NCBI RefSeq assembly: GCF_000724625.1
Contig: NZ_CP007139.1
Coordinates: 4,402,001-4,466,000, forward strand
Direction of reading: 5' to 3'
Source of the DNA: Fimbriimonas ginsengisoli Gsoil 348
GTDB lineage: Bacteria; Armatimonadota; Fimbriimonadia; Fimbriimonadales; Fimbriimonadaceae
Length of the DNA stretch: 64,000 nt
Part shown: positions 16,450-25,310 of the stretch, one piece after another
Layout of the letters: the number at the start of each line of letters is the position of its first letter
Numbering within the stretch: position 1 is the stretch's first letter
Position numbers and translations under genes: made by a program
The notes under the pieces: model-generated
Databases searched by the model: none
Told to the model about the DNA's origin: nothing
The model's input: the letters and a program-made list of their open reading frames with translations, nothing else

Positions 16450-17306
16450 TTCGAAAGCCGCCGGGGCTGACGTCGCACGACGTCGTCAACGATATTCGCC
16501 GTCGGTTTCACACCCGCCGCGTCGGCCACGCCGGTACCCTCGACCCGCTTGCGACCGGATTGCTCGTGGTTGCGGTTGGTCCGGCCACCCGATTTTTGCA
16601 ATACCTGCCGCTAGAGCCCAAGGTGTACGAAGGGGTTGTCCGATTCGGATACTCCACGAACACCTACGACGCGGAGGGCGATCCAAGCCCTAGCCGACCG
16701 CTGCCCGAGGACCTCCCGGCCGCTATTACCGAGGCATTGCCGGCATTCACGGGGCTGATCCAGCAGTTGCCGCCGATGTTCAGCGCCGTCAAGGTGAATG
16801 GCAAGCCGCTCTACAAATACGCCCGTGGCGGGCAAGAAGCGCCGCGGCGGGAGCCCCGGACCGTCCACATCTCCGAATTCACGCCGCTATCGTTCGACGG
16901 CGCCGAGGTGACATTTCGGATCGTTTGCTCCGGTGGAACCTATATCCGCTCATTGGCCAACGATCTTGGCGAGGCGATCGGCTGCGGGGCCTACCTCAGC
17001 GGCTTGGTCCGGACCGGGGTCGGTAGGTTCTCCCTTGATCAAGCCGTCGATCTCGCGGAAGCGCGTCCGAGCGACCTTATGCCACTTCACGAGGCGCTGC
17101 CGCCGATGCCGTTGCTGCAACTCGACTCGGGGCAGACTCAGCACGTGCGGGAAGGGCGAACCATCGGGATGGGCGAGCCACCGGACAATTTTCTCGTAGG
17201 GTTATTAGAGCCTGGAGGAACCGTGTTTAGCGTGGCACGGGTCCAAGGAAACCTCCTTCAGCCGGAATGCGTTATTCCTGCCGAGGTGCTCGATGAAGCT
17301 GTATAG
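16431..17306 (+). CDS. truB: tRNA pseudouridine(55) synthase TruB
   Basis: Makes pseudouridine at position 55 in the T-loop of tRNA. GHAGTLDPLATGLLVV carries the catalytic Asp (about residue 39), and KPPGLTSHDVVN, VYEGVVRFGYSTNTYDAEGD and CSGGTYIRSLANDLG follow in family order. The frame extends upstream to 16287, but that part is the shadow of nrnA. TTG at 16431, with GAGAGG seven bases before it, gives MLGILLVRKPPGLTSHDVVN, where the family starts. 291 aa. It overlaps nrnA by 19 nt and the next gene by 14 nt. Confidence 0.92.
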   Translation: MLGILLVRKPPGLTSHDVVNDIRRRFHTRRVGHAGTLDPLATGLLVVAVGPATRFLQYLPLEPKVYEGVVRFGYSTNTYDAEGDPSPSRPLPEDLPAAITEALPAFTGLIQQLPPMFSAVKVNGKPLYKYARGGQEAPRREPRTVHISEFTPLSFDGAEVTFRIVCSGGTYIRSLANDLGEAIGCGAYLSGLVRTGVGRFSLDQAVDLAEARPSDLMPLHEALPPMPLLQLDSGQTQHVREGRTIGMGEPPDNFLVGLLEPGGTVFSVARVQGNLLQPECVIPAEVLDEAV

Positions 17307-17781
17307 ACCGGAGTCGAATCCCCGGCGTCTTCTGGGCCAGCTCCTGTGGTTCGGAGCATGGGCCGCGGTGACCGTGATCGCCGCGCTGCTTCACCCCGAC
17401 AAGCATGGCCACGGCACCCATCAACAACTCGGCCTGCCGCCCTGTCCCAGCGTCCTCCTTTTCGATCGTCCCTGCCCCGGATGCGGGTTGACGACGAGCT
17501 GGACGGCCCTTATGCATGGTGATTTCGCGCATGCATTCGCCGCCCACCCGCTCGGTCCACTCCTCTACCTCGCGTTTACGATCAGTGCCTTCCTTTGCCT
17601 TTACGGATGGCGCAAGGGCCTGCTGTTGGAAACCGACACGCCGAGCTTCAACTGGCGATTCGGCGTCGCTTTGACCATCTTCCTTGGTTTCGGCTTCTTC
17701 CGAATGGCCACCACCCCCCACTTCGCCTCCCCCCAAGAGCGCTTTATGGTGAGCTTCGATCGCGAAATGCGATCCAGGTGA
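17293..17781 (+). CDS. DUF2752 membrane protein
   Basis: 162-aa protein with three hydrophobic helices (LWFGAWAAVTVIAALL, LGPLLYLAFTISAFLCLYG, FGVALTIFLGFGFFRM). The DUF2752 core is clear: LFDRPCPGCGLTTSWTALMH followed by GDFAHAFAAHPLG. The CPGCG cysteines and HPL motif are the conserved part of this family; its function is not known. The ATG lies inside the end of truB (14-nt overlap) with GAGGTG just upstream, so it is part of the nrnA-truB unit. Confidence 0.85.
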   Translation: MKLYRPESNPRRLLGQLLWFGAWAAVTVIAALLHPDKHGHGTHQQLGLPPCPSVLLFDRPCPGCGLTTSWTALMHGDFAHAFAAHPLGPLLYLAFTISAFLCLYGWRKGLLLETDTPSFNWRFGVALTIFLGFGFFRMATTPHFASPQERFMVSFDREMRSR

Positions 17782-17800
17782 TCCAGAGCGGCTTCATTCC

Positions 17801-18760
17801 CTAGGCAAAGAGCGCGGGAGTTCCGCCGGTATGCCAGAACAGAACTCGACCGCCAACCCGCTTCTCCTCGGCCAACTGAATCAATCCTGCGAACGCCTTT
17901 CCGGAGTAGATCGGATCGAGGAAGATCCCCTCCGCCTGGGCTAATCGCCGGATAGCGGCCTCACCGGCTTCGCTCGGCACGCCGTAACCGGCGCCGACGA
18001 ACCGAAAATCAAGGTGGAAGTCCTTGGCGGCAAGCCGGACTCCCTGACCAGCCAGGTCATCTACACCGCCGGCAAGGCGGGCGAAATCTTCCGCGATCTC
18101 GGGCTCCGGGTCGCAAGCGATGCCGATAACCTCGGTCGCACTGCCAAAGTGTCGATAGGCGAGGCCGGTATGCGTGCTGCCGCTCGAGCTGGCGAACACG
18201 ATCTGGTCGAAGGCGGGCGCTTGCTTCTCAACCTCGATCGCGGCTTGGTAGAAGGCATACGCGCCGAGAGGCGAAGAGCCGCCGATCGGAATTCGGTAGA
18301 CCCGCTTTCCGCTTGCTTCGTATTCCCGCGCCAGTTCCTCGGCCAACTCATAGAGCTCCTCCCAGGTGCCGTTCGGATGAACGCGTAAGTCGATCCCGAG
18401 CAAACGGTCCAGAATCACATTTCCGCCTTCGGCCTTCACGGCGTCCGCCGGAGGAGGAATATCTTCGTACGGCAGCGCCATCGTGGCAGCCGCGCAGACC
18501 TTGTGAAAGCGCGAACAGGCCGCCCCCAGTTGCCGAATGAAGTTCGACTGCGTGGAGCCGCAAGAGACGACCACGTCGGCGTCTTGGTCCAGCACATCCG
18601 CCATAAGGTATTCGAGCTTGCGCCCTTTATTCCCCCCAAACGCGAACCCGGTCAGGTCGTCGCGCTTGATCCAAAGATCTAAGCCCAACTCCTCCGACAT
18701 CCGGTCGAGCCGGTGAAGCGGCGTCGGGCTGAGAATCAAAGGGACCTTAGCGGGGCTCAC
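17801..18760 (-). CDS. dcyD: D-cysteine desulfhydrase / ACC deaminase-type PLP enzyme
   Basis: PLP fold-type II enzyme, 319 aa. The PLP lysine is in FAFGGNKGRKLEYL (about residue 45), with CGSTQSNFIRQLGAACSRF and IPIGGSSPLGAYAF for phosphate and substrate contacts, and FWHTGGTPALF at the end. Members degrade D-cysteine to pyruvate, H2S and ammonia or open 1-aminocyclopropane-1-carboxylate; the sequence alone does not decide. The start is GTG at 18760. CATACT lies 7 nt before it on the minus strand, so the mRNA may be leaderless. Confidence 0.85.
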   Translation of the reverse strand: MSPAKVPLILSPTPLHRLDRMSEELGLDLWIKRDDLTGFAFGGNKGRKLEYLMADVLDQDADVVVSCGSTQSNFIRQLGAACSRFHKVCAAATMALPYEDIPPPADAVKAEGGNVILDRLLGIDLRVHPNGTWEELYELAEELAREYEASGKRVYRIPIGGSSPLGAYAFYQAAIEVEKQAPAFDQIVFASSSGSTHTGLAYRHFGSATEVIGIACDPEPEIAEDFARLAGGVDDLAGQGVRLAAKDFHLDFRFVGAGYGVPSEAGEAAIRRLAQAEGIFLDPIYSGKAFAGLIQLAEEKRVGGRVLFWHTGGTPALFA

Positions 18761-18767
18761 GTTACGA

Positions 18768-18930
18768 AGTATGGAGTCTCCCTACGTCCGAAGCCTACGG
18801 ACCGCCGGTCTCCAGACCGGCCTCCCCGTCCTCGACGCCGGGGGGCATCGGCCCGCGGGACGCCCCGGCCGATTCCGGTGTACGGAAGGTACACCGGAAT
18901 CATCGGCGAGGGCGCCGACGCTACGGGGGC
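18768..18930. repeat. hairpin array behind ilvA-like gene (copy 5)
   Basis: Fills the space between the stop of the threonine deaminase gene (minus strand) and dcyD. It includes CCGGTCT-cc-AGACCGG (18805-18820) and a perfect 12-bp stem ATTCCGGTGTAC (872-883 in this kb) with GTACACCGGAAT (18889-18900) over GGAAG. The module AATCATCGGCGAGGGCGCCG (from 18898) follows. This is the fullest copy in the window. Confidence 0.75.
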
Positions 18931-18937
18931 GGCGAGG

Positions 18938-20149
18938 CTACTTGACGACGATCCCGCGTTCTCGTAGCTTTTTCCGGAGCCGGGCGAAATGCTCGTTGTC
19001 GCGTGTCTCGACGACTACCGTCACCTCGACCTTCGAGACGTCCGCGCTGGCGAAGGCGCGCTCGTGGGTGATTTGCTGGACGCTCGCGCCGGTATCGGCG
19101 ATCGTCTCCGCAAGGAGCGCCAGTCCCCCGGGGCGATCCGAAATCACCGCTCGGAATTGGGCCAGCCGCCCTCCCTGCACCAGACCGCGCTCGATTACCC
19201 GACCCAGGACCGTGGGGTCGATGTTTCCTCCGCAGAGAACGATCACGACCTTCTTCCCCTTAAGGTCCGCCAGTTTGCTCGACATCAGCGCGGCGAGGGG
19301 AGTCGCCCCGGCCCCTTCCACCACCCCTTTCTCCAGCTCGACTAGCCGCAGGATCGCCAAGGCGATCCTGCCTTCGTCGACGGTAACGGTTCGGTCTACC
19401 ACCTTCCGGGCGATCTCGAAAGCTCTCGGCCCCACCGTGGGCACCGCCAAGCCATCGCCGAGGGTCGGCTCCATGTGCGTCAGGATCGGATGGCCCACTT
19501 CCAGGGCCGCCTTGTACGAGGCCGCATTCTCCGGTTCAACGCCGATGATTTCCGTATCCGGCCGGAGAGTCTTCACCGCCAGACCAAGCCCGGCGATAAG
19601 TCCCCCGCCCCCGATGGGCACAACGATCGCATCGACGTCGGAGACCTGTTCCAAGATCTCGAGGCCAAGCGTTCCCTGCCCGGCGATCACATCGGCGCCG
19701 TCGAAGCCGTGGATGTAGGTTAGGCCCTCGTCGACGACGAGCTCGTCCGCCCGCACCTTCGCCTCGCCGATATTAGAGCCGTGAAGCAAGACCCTGGCTC
19801 CAAATGAAGCCGCCCGCATCTGCTTCACGAGCGGAGCGAACACCGGCATCACGACGGTCACCGGAATGCCCAAATCCCGGCCGTGATAGGCGAGCGCCAG
19901 GGCGTGGTTCCCCGCCGATGCTGCGGTAACCCCCTTACGGCGCTGTTCTTCCGACAGGAGTAACAGCGCGTTCCGGGCCCCGCGTTCCTTGAACGAGCCG
20001 GTGCGCTGCAGATACTCCAGCTTCGGAAACACCCGGCACCCACACAATTCGGAGAGCAGCGGCGATTCCGAACACGGGGTTTTCAGAACGCCGCTGGCGA
20101 TTCGCTCGCGCGCAGCGACTATTTCCTCGAACGTAACGTCGTTCGGCAC
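18938..20149 (-). CDS. ilvA: threonine ammonia-lyase with C-terminal ACT domain
   Basis: Deaminates threonine to 2-oxobutanoate using PLP. Lys in RTGSFKERGARNALL (about residue 53), AASAGNHALALAYHG, the glycine loop VPIGGGGLIAGLGLAVK (about 175), and LCGGNIDP. The last 75 residues (QFRAVISDRPGGLALLAETI and on) form an ACT domain. 403 aa fits the short, TdcB-like class with one ACT domain; it could serve isoleucine synthesis or threonine breakdown. GTG start at 20149 with TAACCT 6 nt before it. Confidence 0.88.
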   Translation of the reverse strand: MPNDVTFEEIVAARERIASGVLKTPCSESPLLSELCGCRVFPKLEYLQRTGSFKERGARNALLLLSEEQRRKGVTAASAGNHALALAYHGRDLGIPVTVVMPVFAPLVKQMRAASFGARVLLHGSNIGEAKVRADELVVDEGLTYIHGFDGADVIAGQGTLGLEILEQVSDVDAIVVPIGGGGLIAGLGLAVKTLRPDTEIIGVEPENAASYKAALEVGHPILTHMEPTLGDGLAVPTVGPRAFEIARKVVDRTVTVDEGRIALAILRLVELEKGVVEGAGATPLAALMSSKLADLKGKKVVIVLCGGNIDPTVLGRVIERGLVQGGRLAQFRAVISDRPGGLALLAETIADTGASVQQITHERAFASADVSKVEVTVVVETRDNEHFARLRKKLRERGIVVK

Positions 20150-20178
20150 CCTTATAGGTTACTCGGCCCGGTCCGCTC

Positions 20179-20652
20179 TCACTTCTTGGTCAGTACGAGG
20201 TTGCCGTTACCGAGAAACTGCGCGTTGTCGGGACCCAGCAGCCGGTAGCTCGAACTCAGCGGGTCGGTTAGGGGCTTCCCTCTCCTGTGCGTGCCGGAAA
20301 GAGTTCGGTTCCCTTCCCCAGTGAATTGAAAGTTTGCCTCGAGGACCGTTGCGTCCGTTCCGCAAGGATGAGACCAGTCGATCACCGTTCCGCTGACCGC
20401 CGCGCTACGAGCCGTCGAGGCTTCGGTCACCGTTCCGGACACCTTGCCCAATATATCCACCGACAGGTCGAACGTTAGGTTCTTCCCGGGAGCGCCCACC
20501 GACGTGATCGTAAAGGCGCCGTTATAGTCGCCTACATATGTCGCGTTGGATGTGCCGGAGTCGGCGCCCCCGCACGGCTCGAGCCCTCCACAGCCGATGA
20601 GCAGGCACTGGACCGCGAACAGCAATGTAAACCGGGCTTGAAAGTGCCTCAT
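20179..20652 (-). CDS. predicted lipoprotein, hypothetical
   Basis: ATG at 20652 gives MRHFQARFTLLFAVQCLLIG followed by CGG: a signal peptide with lipobox LLIGC (Cys about 21). A frame start 13 codons earlier would bury this signal. The mature part is beta-rich with repeated 'G.V.G' turns (ILGKVSGTVTEASTARSAAV, EGNRTLSGTHRRG), as in small exported beta-sandwich proteins. No family recognised. It is close to the threonine deaminase gene but separated by 30 bp and probably unrelated in function. Confidence 0.7.
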   Translation of the reverse strand: MRHFQARFTLLFAVQCLLIGCGGLEPCGGADSGTSNATYVGDYNGAFTITSVGAPGKNLTFDLSVDILGKVSGTVTEASTARSAAVSGTVIDWSHPCGTDATVLEANFQFTGEGNRTLSGTHRRGKPLTDPLSSSYRLLGPDNAQFLGNGNLVLTKK

Positions 20653-20749
20653 GACGTTTGTCGATAGTGTCGCATTAGCGGCTTCTTGCACAGGTACGGA
20701 GCGCGAAATAGCAATTACCGGCCCACGGTCCCTCCGGCACGTCCACGGC

Positions 20750-20755
20750 TATAAT
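20750..20755 (+). promoter_or_regulatory. -10 box adjoining the MutL/GlmL-type gene
   Basis: Perfect TATAAT at 20750-20755, seven bases before the ATG at 20763 and with no Shine-Dalgarno between. This predicts a leaderless transcript. Confidence 0.5.
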
Positions 20756-20762
20756 TCGAGCC

Positions 20763-22628
20763 ATGTCCAACGACATCCGCCGCATCGTCGCCACCGACTG
20801 CGGCTCGACCACCACCAAAGCGATCCTGATCGAGCGAAACGATACGACTGGCGAGTACCGCCTGGTTGCCCGCGGAGAAGCACCGACGACCGTCGAGCGT
20901 CCGTTCGAAGACGTGACCCTCGGCGTCATGAACTCGATCACCGAGCTCGAGGAAATCACCGAGACGACGGTCCCCGCGGGATTCAGCGCGGGCCGTCGAG
21001 TTCTTCTGCGTGATGGTCGCGTGTGGCGACAGCTAAAGCAGGGGAATCGGGACACGAGCAATGTTGGCGGACCGCTGGACAGCTCGGATCTATATGTCTC
21101 CACCTCTTCCGCCGGAGGCGGCCTGCAGATGATGGTCGCCGGGGTCGTTAAGGCGATGTCGGCCGAATCGGCCGAGCGGGCCGCGCTCGGCGCCGGCGCC
21201 ATCCTGATGGACACCCTCTCGGTCGACGACGGCCGTCGCGACTACCAAAAAGTCGAGCGGCTTCGGCAGCTCCGCCCGGACATCATCCTCATGTCCGGCG
21301 GCACCGACGGCGGAACCAAGGCTCACCTTATCGAAATGGCGGAAGTCGTCCGGCGCGCCGACCCTAAGCCTCGATTCGGCGACATGAAGCTTCCGATCAT
21401 CTACGCGGGTAACAAGGACGCCGCCGAGGATGTCGGCAAGGTGCTCGGCGAGTCAATCCAGCTACAAGTGGTCGCAAATCTCCGCCCCACGCTCGACCGG
21501 GAGAACCTCGGGCCGGCGCGCGAGGAAATCCACGAGATGTTCCTCGAGCACGTCATGCAGCAAGCCCCCGGCTACTCCAAGTTGCTGGAATGGACGAGCG
21601 AGGAGGTCATGGCCACCCCCAACGCCGTCGGGAAGCTCCTCAAGGAGTACGCGGAGAACGAGAAGATCAACGTTCTCGGCGTCGACATCGGCGGCGCCAC
21701 CACCGACGTCTTCTCCGTCTTCCTCGCCCCCACCGGTGAGCGGATCTATAACCGCACCGTCTCGGCGAACCTCGGGATGTCGTACTCGATCTGCAACGTC
21801 CTCAAGGAGGCCGGAGTCGAGAACATCGCCCGGTGGCTGCCATTCGAGATCGACCCCGCGGAAGTGCGAAACCGTCTGCGGAACAAGATGATCCGCCCGA
21901 CGACGATTCCGCAGACCTACGAGGATCTGCTTATCGAGCACGCTGTCTCTCGCGAGGCGCTCCGCCTCGCGTTCGAGCACCATAAGTCGCTTGCCCGCGG
22001 CCTCACCGGCTCGGCTCAGCAACGCGACGTCGGCCAGATCTTCGACCAGCAGGCGAGCGGTCAGACGCTTGTCAAGATGATGGAGCTCGACATGGTCATT
22101 GGCTCCGGAGGCGTTCTCTCGCACGCTCCGCGGCGCGCTCAGTCGGCGCTGATGATGATGGATGCCTACCAGCCCGAAGGCGTAACGATGCTGACCGTCG
22201 ACAGCATCTTCATGATGCCCCACCTCGGCGTGCTTAGCGAGCACCTGTACGAGGCGGCCAAGCAGGTCTTCGAGCGCGACTGCATCGTCAAATGCGGCCA
22301 CTGCGTAGCCCCGGTCGGAGCCGGCAAGGAAGGCGAGCCGATGGTAACGATCACCGGCGACGGGATCAATGAAACCGCGAACGTAGGGGATCTCAAGGTG
22401 ATCCCGTGCGGAGTCGGCGAGTTCAAGAACGTGACGATCACCCCGACCAAGAACTTCGACGTCGGCGAGGGCAAGGGCAAAGCCCGAACTGCTCGCCTGG
22501 AAGGGGGAACCGTCGGCATCATCATCGACGCCCGCGGCCGCCCGTTCAGTGTCGATCTCAGCACCCCGAACCGCGTTCAAAAGCTGCGAAGCTGGCTGCA
22601 GGCGTTCGGCCTACCGTTGCCCAAGTAG
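20763..22628 (+). CDS. glutamate mutase L (MutL/GlmL)-type ATPase
   Basis: 621-aa ASKHA-fold ATPase. The N-terminal phosphate-1 loop is TDCGSTTTKAILIE (about 10-23); a second loop, LGVDIGGATTDVFSVF, lies about 305-320; SGGTDGG and IGSGGVLSHAPRRAQ are family features. MutL proteins are thought to reactivate or chaperone B12-dependent aminomutases such as glutamate mutase. No mutase subunit (MutE/MutS) is in the window, so the partner is unknown. Full length. The downstream gene begins 6 bp after the stop. Confidence 0.85.
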   Translation: MSNDIRRIVATDCGSTTTKAILIERNDTTGEYRLVARGEAPTTVERPFEDVTLGVMNSITELEEITETTVPAGFSAGRRVLLRDGRVWRQLKQGNRDTSNVGGPLDSSDLYVSTSSAGGGLQMMVAGVVKAMSAESAERAALGAGAILMDTLSVDDGRRDYQKVERLRQLRPDIILMSGGTDGGTKAHLIEMAEVVRRADPKPRFGDMKLPIIYAGNKDAAEDVGKVLGESIQLQVVANLRPTLDRENLGPAREEIHEMFLEHVMQQAPGYSKLLEWTSEEVMATPNAVGKLLKEYAENEKINVLGVDIGGATTDVFSVFLAPTGERIYNRTVSANLGMSYSICNVLKEAGVENIARWLPFEIDPAEVRNRLRNKMIRPTTIPQTYEDLLIEHAVSREALRLAFEHHKSLARGLTGSAQQRDVGQIFDQQASGQTLVKMMELDMVIGSGGVLSHAPRRAQSALMMMDAYQPEGVTMLTVDSIFMMPHLGVLSEHLYEAAKQVFERDCIVKCGHCVAPVGAGKEGEPMVTITGDGINETANVGDLKVIPCGVGEFKNVTITPTKNFDVGEGKGKARTARLEGGTVGIIIDARGRPFSVDLSTPNRVQKLRSWLQAFGLPLPK

Positions 22629-22634
22629 GGGAGA

Positions 22635-24203
22635 GTGGCAGCCCGTCGGTTCATCTGTTTCGGACTTTGCCTGGCCGCAACCGCATGCGGCCCAAAGTTT
22701 TCGGCAAAGTCCGGGTCACCGGCCGACACTCTGACGTGGGCCATCCCCTTCGAGCTGACCACCCTCGATCCGGCCACCGCGACCGAGGGCCGCGCCTTCG
22801 ATGTGCTTCGCCAAGTGTACGAGGGGTTGCTTGCGATCGACGAGCGGGGCCAAGTCGTGCCCGCCCTCGCCGACCGATGGGAAATTAGCGACGACGGGAG
22901 GACGTATCTCTTTCACCTCCACCCCAGAGTCCGGTTTGGGGATGGCCGACCGTTTACCTCCGCCGACGTCGTAGGAAGCTACGAACGGGCCTGCCTCCCG
23001 GAGATGCGATCCCCCCTCGCTCCGGACTATCTCAAAGATATCGTCGGCGTCGACGAAGTGGTGAAAGGCGCCGCTCGTCACCTTGCCGGTTTACGAGCGG
23101 TCGACCCTCTAACTGTAGAAATTAAGCTGCGCGAGCCGAGACCATCCTTCCTGAGCCGCCTCGCTTATCCGGTTTGCGCCATCGTACCGGCTGGATCCCC
23201 CGAGATCCGAGATGCGGCGCAGATGATCGGCACCGGTCCCTTCATCCCGGTGAGCCGTACTACGACCGGGTTGGAGATGAAGGCAAACCTCGCCTACTGG
23301 GGAGGCACTCCCAAACTCTCCCACCTTTCGATCCGGTTCGTTCCCGATTCCGGCACGCGGCTCAACTTATTTAGAACGGGTGAAGTCGATCTAACTTCGG
23401 TGCCATCCGGTGACGTGCCCGGCGTCCGCCGAGAACCAAGCCTTGCCAAGGCGCTCGTCGTCACACCGCGTGCGGATGTCTCTTATCTTCAGTTCAACGC
23501 CATCTCCGAACCGGTTCTCAAGGATCCGCGGGTCCGCCGCGCCTTGGCGTTATGCATCGACCGAAAGCGGATCGCTACCGATATCTCAGGCGGAGTTCCA
23601 ATCCCCGCCGCCACCCTTATCCCTCCTGGAGTGCCCGGGCATGAAGAAGCCGACGTACCACCAGCCGACCCTGCAGCCGCCAGGCGTCTGCTAGCGGAAG
23701 CCGGATATCCCGGAGGGAAACGGTTTCCTCCTATTCAAATCGCCTACCAAGACACGCAACGTGAGAATCCCGCCGTCGAGGCGATCGTAACCATGTGGCG
23801 TAAGGAGCTGGGGATCGAGGCGACGGGGCGCGGAATCCCCGCTCCGGCGCTTCGCGAAGCGAATCTGGCTCGCCGTCTTCCCTGCTTCTTTACCGCCTGG
23901 GTGGGGGACTATCCGGACCCGGACGACTTCGCCTCGATGCTCCTCCGCACCGGAAGTTCCGCCAACGGATCTTCCTACTCGAACCCTCGAGTGGACCAGA
24001 TGCTCGACGCCGCCGACCGAATGCCTCTCGGACCGGCGCGGCTCGAACGGTACCGCGCCGCCGAGACGGCTGCACTGGCGGATGCTCCCATCGTGCCGCT
24101 TCTTTTCTTAAGGGATGCCGAACTAGTAAGCGGTCGCGTGCAAGGCTTAAAGCACGGCGCGTTCGGACATTCATCGTTCTCGACCGTTTCGGTGCGACCA
24201 TAA
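22635..24203 (+). CDS. ABC transporter peptide-binding lipoprotein (SBP family 5)
   Basis: 522-aa extracytoplasmic solute-binding protein. A short signal peptide ends at the lipobox LAATACG (Cys about 17). The mature part starts DTLTWAIPFELTTLDPATAT and runs FDVLRQVYEGLLAIDERGQV, RTYLFHLHPRVRFGDGRPFT, IGTGPFI and RVRRALALCIDRKRIA, the family 5 (oligopeptide/nickel) order. GTG start at 22635, six bases after the previous stop, with AGGGGAGA upstream. No permease or ATPase genes follow, so transport partners must be encoded elsewhere. Confidence 0.88.
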   Translation: MAARRFICFGLCLAATACGPKFSAKSGSPADTLTWAIPFELTTLDPATATEGRAFDVLRQVYEGLLAIDERGQVVPALADRWEISDDGRTYLFHLHPRVRFGDGRPFTSADVVGSYERACLPEMRSPLAPDYLKDIVGVDEVVKGAARHLAGLRAVDPLTVEIKLREPRPSFLSRLAYPVCAIVPAGSPEIRDAAQMIGTGPFIPVSRTTTGLEMKANLAYWGGTPKLSHLSIRFVPDSGTRLNLFRTGEVDLTSVPSGDVPGVRREPSLAKALVVTPRADVSYLQFNAISEPVLKDPRVRRALALCIDRKRIATDISGGVPIPAATLIPPGVPGHEEADVPPADPAAARRLLAEAGYPGGKRFPPIQIAYQDTQRENPAVEAIVTMWRKELGIEATGRGIPAPALREANLARRLPCFFTAWVGDYPDPDDFASMLLRTGSSANGSSYSNPRVDQMLDAADRMPLGPARLERYRAAETAALADAPIVPLLFLRDAELVSGRVQGLKHGAFGHSSFSTVSVRP

Positions 24204-24312
24204 GACGCAGGCCGAACGGCCTAACTCGCTATGGAAATCGACCTCCAATCCCTCGGATGTAGCGATCCCGGTTCAGATCATGTTAGGATGTTCGCAAAGT
24301 GAACGCCTTATC

Positions 24313-24327
24313 TAGCAGTAACTGCTA
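24313..24327. promoter_or_regulatory. short perfect dyad upstream of the 24412 gene
   Basis: TAGCAGT-a-ACTGCTA (24313-24327) is a perfect 7-bp dyad with one central base. TATATT at 24349-24354 could be a -10 box, placing the dyad near the -35 region, as expected for an operator. No good -35 hexamer is visible. The rest of the 208-bp gap holds nothing clear. Confidence 0.35.
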
Positions 24328-24411
24328 AGAGTGCTAGCTTCCATTTGGTATATTAGGTTGCTCCGGTTAGGGCTAAAGAAGACCCGGGGCAAAAGGTTGG
24401 GAGGAATTGCG

Positions 24412-25197
24412 ATGAGTGTTTGGAGAAAGAAGATCGGCGGTCTATTACTCGCCAGCGTTGTTACGGCTGGACTGGCTGGCTGTGGTGGTAACACAGGCGG
24501 AATTCCGTCCACACCAACGAACAATACGGTCACCGTCGACGGTGGCATCGAGAGCCAGGAAGGAACAAGCCCGAACGCGGTGCCCAGTTCCGACGACGGC
24601 GGCCTTGTCGAGTTGACGCCGGCGGGCGAGACCGCTCCGATTCAGGCGGCGGTGCCCCCCGGAGTGTCCATCGCCGCTGGAGAGTCGGTGGCGATCATTC
24701 CCAGCGACACGACCCTTCTGGAGGGTCTTGAGGGCGGAGCCGATCGAAATGCGGGCGACATTACGATAAACGGCCATTTTTGGAAAGGGGTCCGGGTCGT
24801 CAAGGGCAGAATTCGGCCTGCCGTGGTTCTGCCGGCCGGTACCTACAATGTTCGGCTCGACGGGCCATTCGTCGTTCGACAAGGCGCTAACCGCCTCGAC
24901 GTTCAGGCGTTCGTGTTCCATTTCCGATCCGACGGTCACCACATCTCGCTGCCGAGAAAGCTAAAGGGTCAGATTCCGGCGAACGGTTCGAACAACTGGA
25001 CGAACTCGATCACCGCGACGTTCTACCCGGCGTTCGCTTCGGGAACGGCCAACCTGCACATCACCCACTTGAACGGCACGCTTAACAAGACGGTCGCGCT
25101 TGTTGGCAACACGGCAACGTTCACCGACATTCAGAACGACACGCAGTCGCACATCCCGTCTCAGGGCGTGCAGGTCGTTGAGTTCACCCACCTCTAA
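24412..25197 (+). CDS. predicted lipoprotein, hypothetical
   Basis: ATG at 24412 preceded by GGGAGGA at 7 nt spacing, the strongest ribosome-binding site in this part of the window. MSVWRKKIGGLLLASVVTAG then LAGCGG is a lipoprotein signal (Cys about 23). The mature 235 residues are low in charge and rich in G, T, V and N (TPTNNTVTVDGGIESQEGTS), beta-rich, and end with LNGTLNKTVALVGNTATFTD. No catalytic motif or family is recognised. A strong terminator follows at 25224. Confidence 0.75.
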   Translation: MSVWRKKIGGLLLASVVTAGLAGCGGNTGGIPSTPTNNTVTVDGGIESQEGTSPNAVPSSDDGGLVELTPAGETAPIQAAVPPGVSIAAGESVAIIPSDTTLLEGLEGGADRNAGDITINGHFWKGVRVVKGRIRPAVVLPAGTYNVRLDGPFVVRQGANRLDVQAFVFHFRSDGHHISLPRKLKGQIPANGSNNWTNSITATFYPAFASGTANLHITHLNGTLNKTVALVGNTATFTDIQNDTQSHIPSQGVQVVEFTHL

Positions 25198-25223
25198 GCC
25201 AATAGGTTTAGATGGCGGAACGC

Positions 25224-25257
25224 AATCGGGGCCCCGTTGGGGTCCCGATTCTTTTTT
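25224..25257 (+). terminator. Rho-independent terminator
   Basis: AATCGGGGCCCC (25224-25235) pairs with GGGGTCCCGATT (25239-25250), one G-U pair, loop GTT, followed by CTTTTTT. Ends the transcript of the lipoprotein gene. Confidence 0.9.
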
Positions 25258-25310
25258 GTCAGGAAGGTCGATGGTGTATGATCGTTGCGACCTTGCGTCT
25301 GTCCATCATC

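Noticed and set aside
21462-22580. 372-aa frame antisense to the MutL-type gene
   Set aside because: High-GC third positions open long antisense frames. Its product has no family character and lies fully inside a well-conserved gene. The same holds for 7336-8310 (+) over the helicase, 1449-2234 (+) over ffh and 41250-41813 (-) over sucD.
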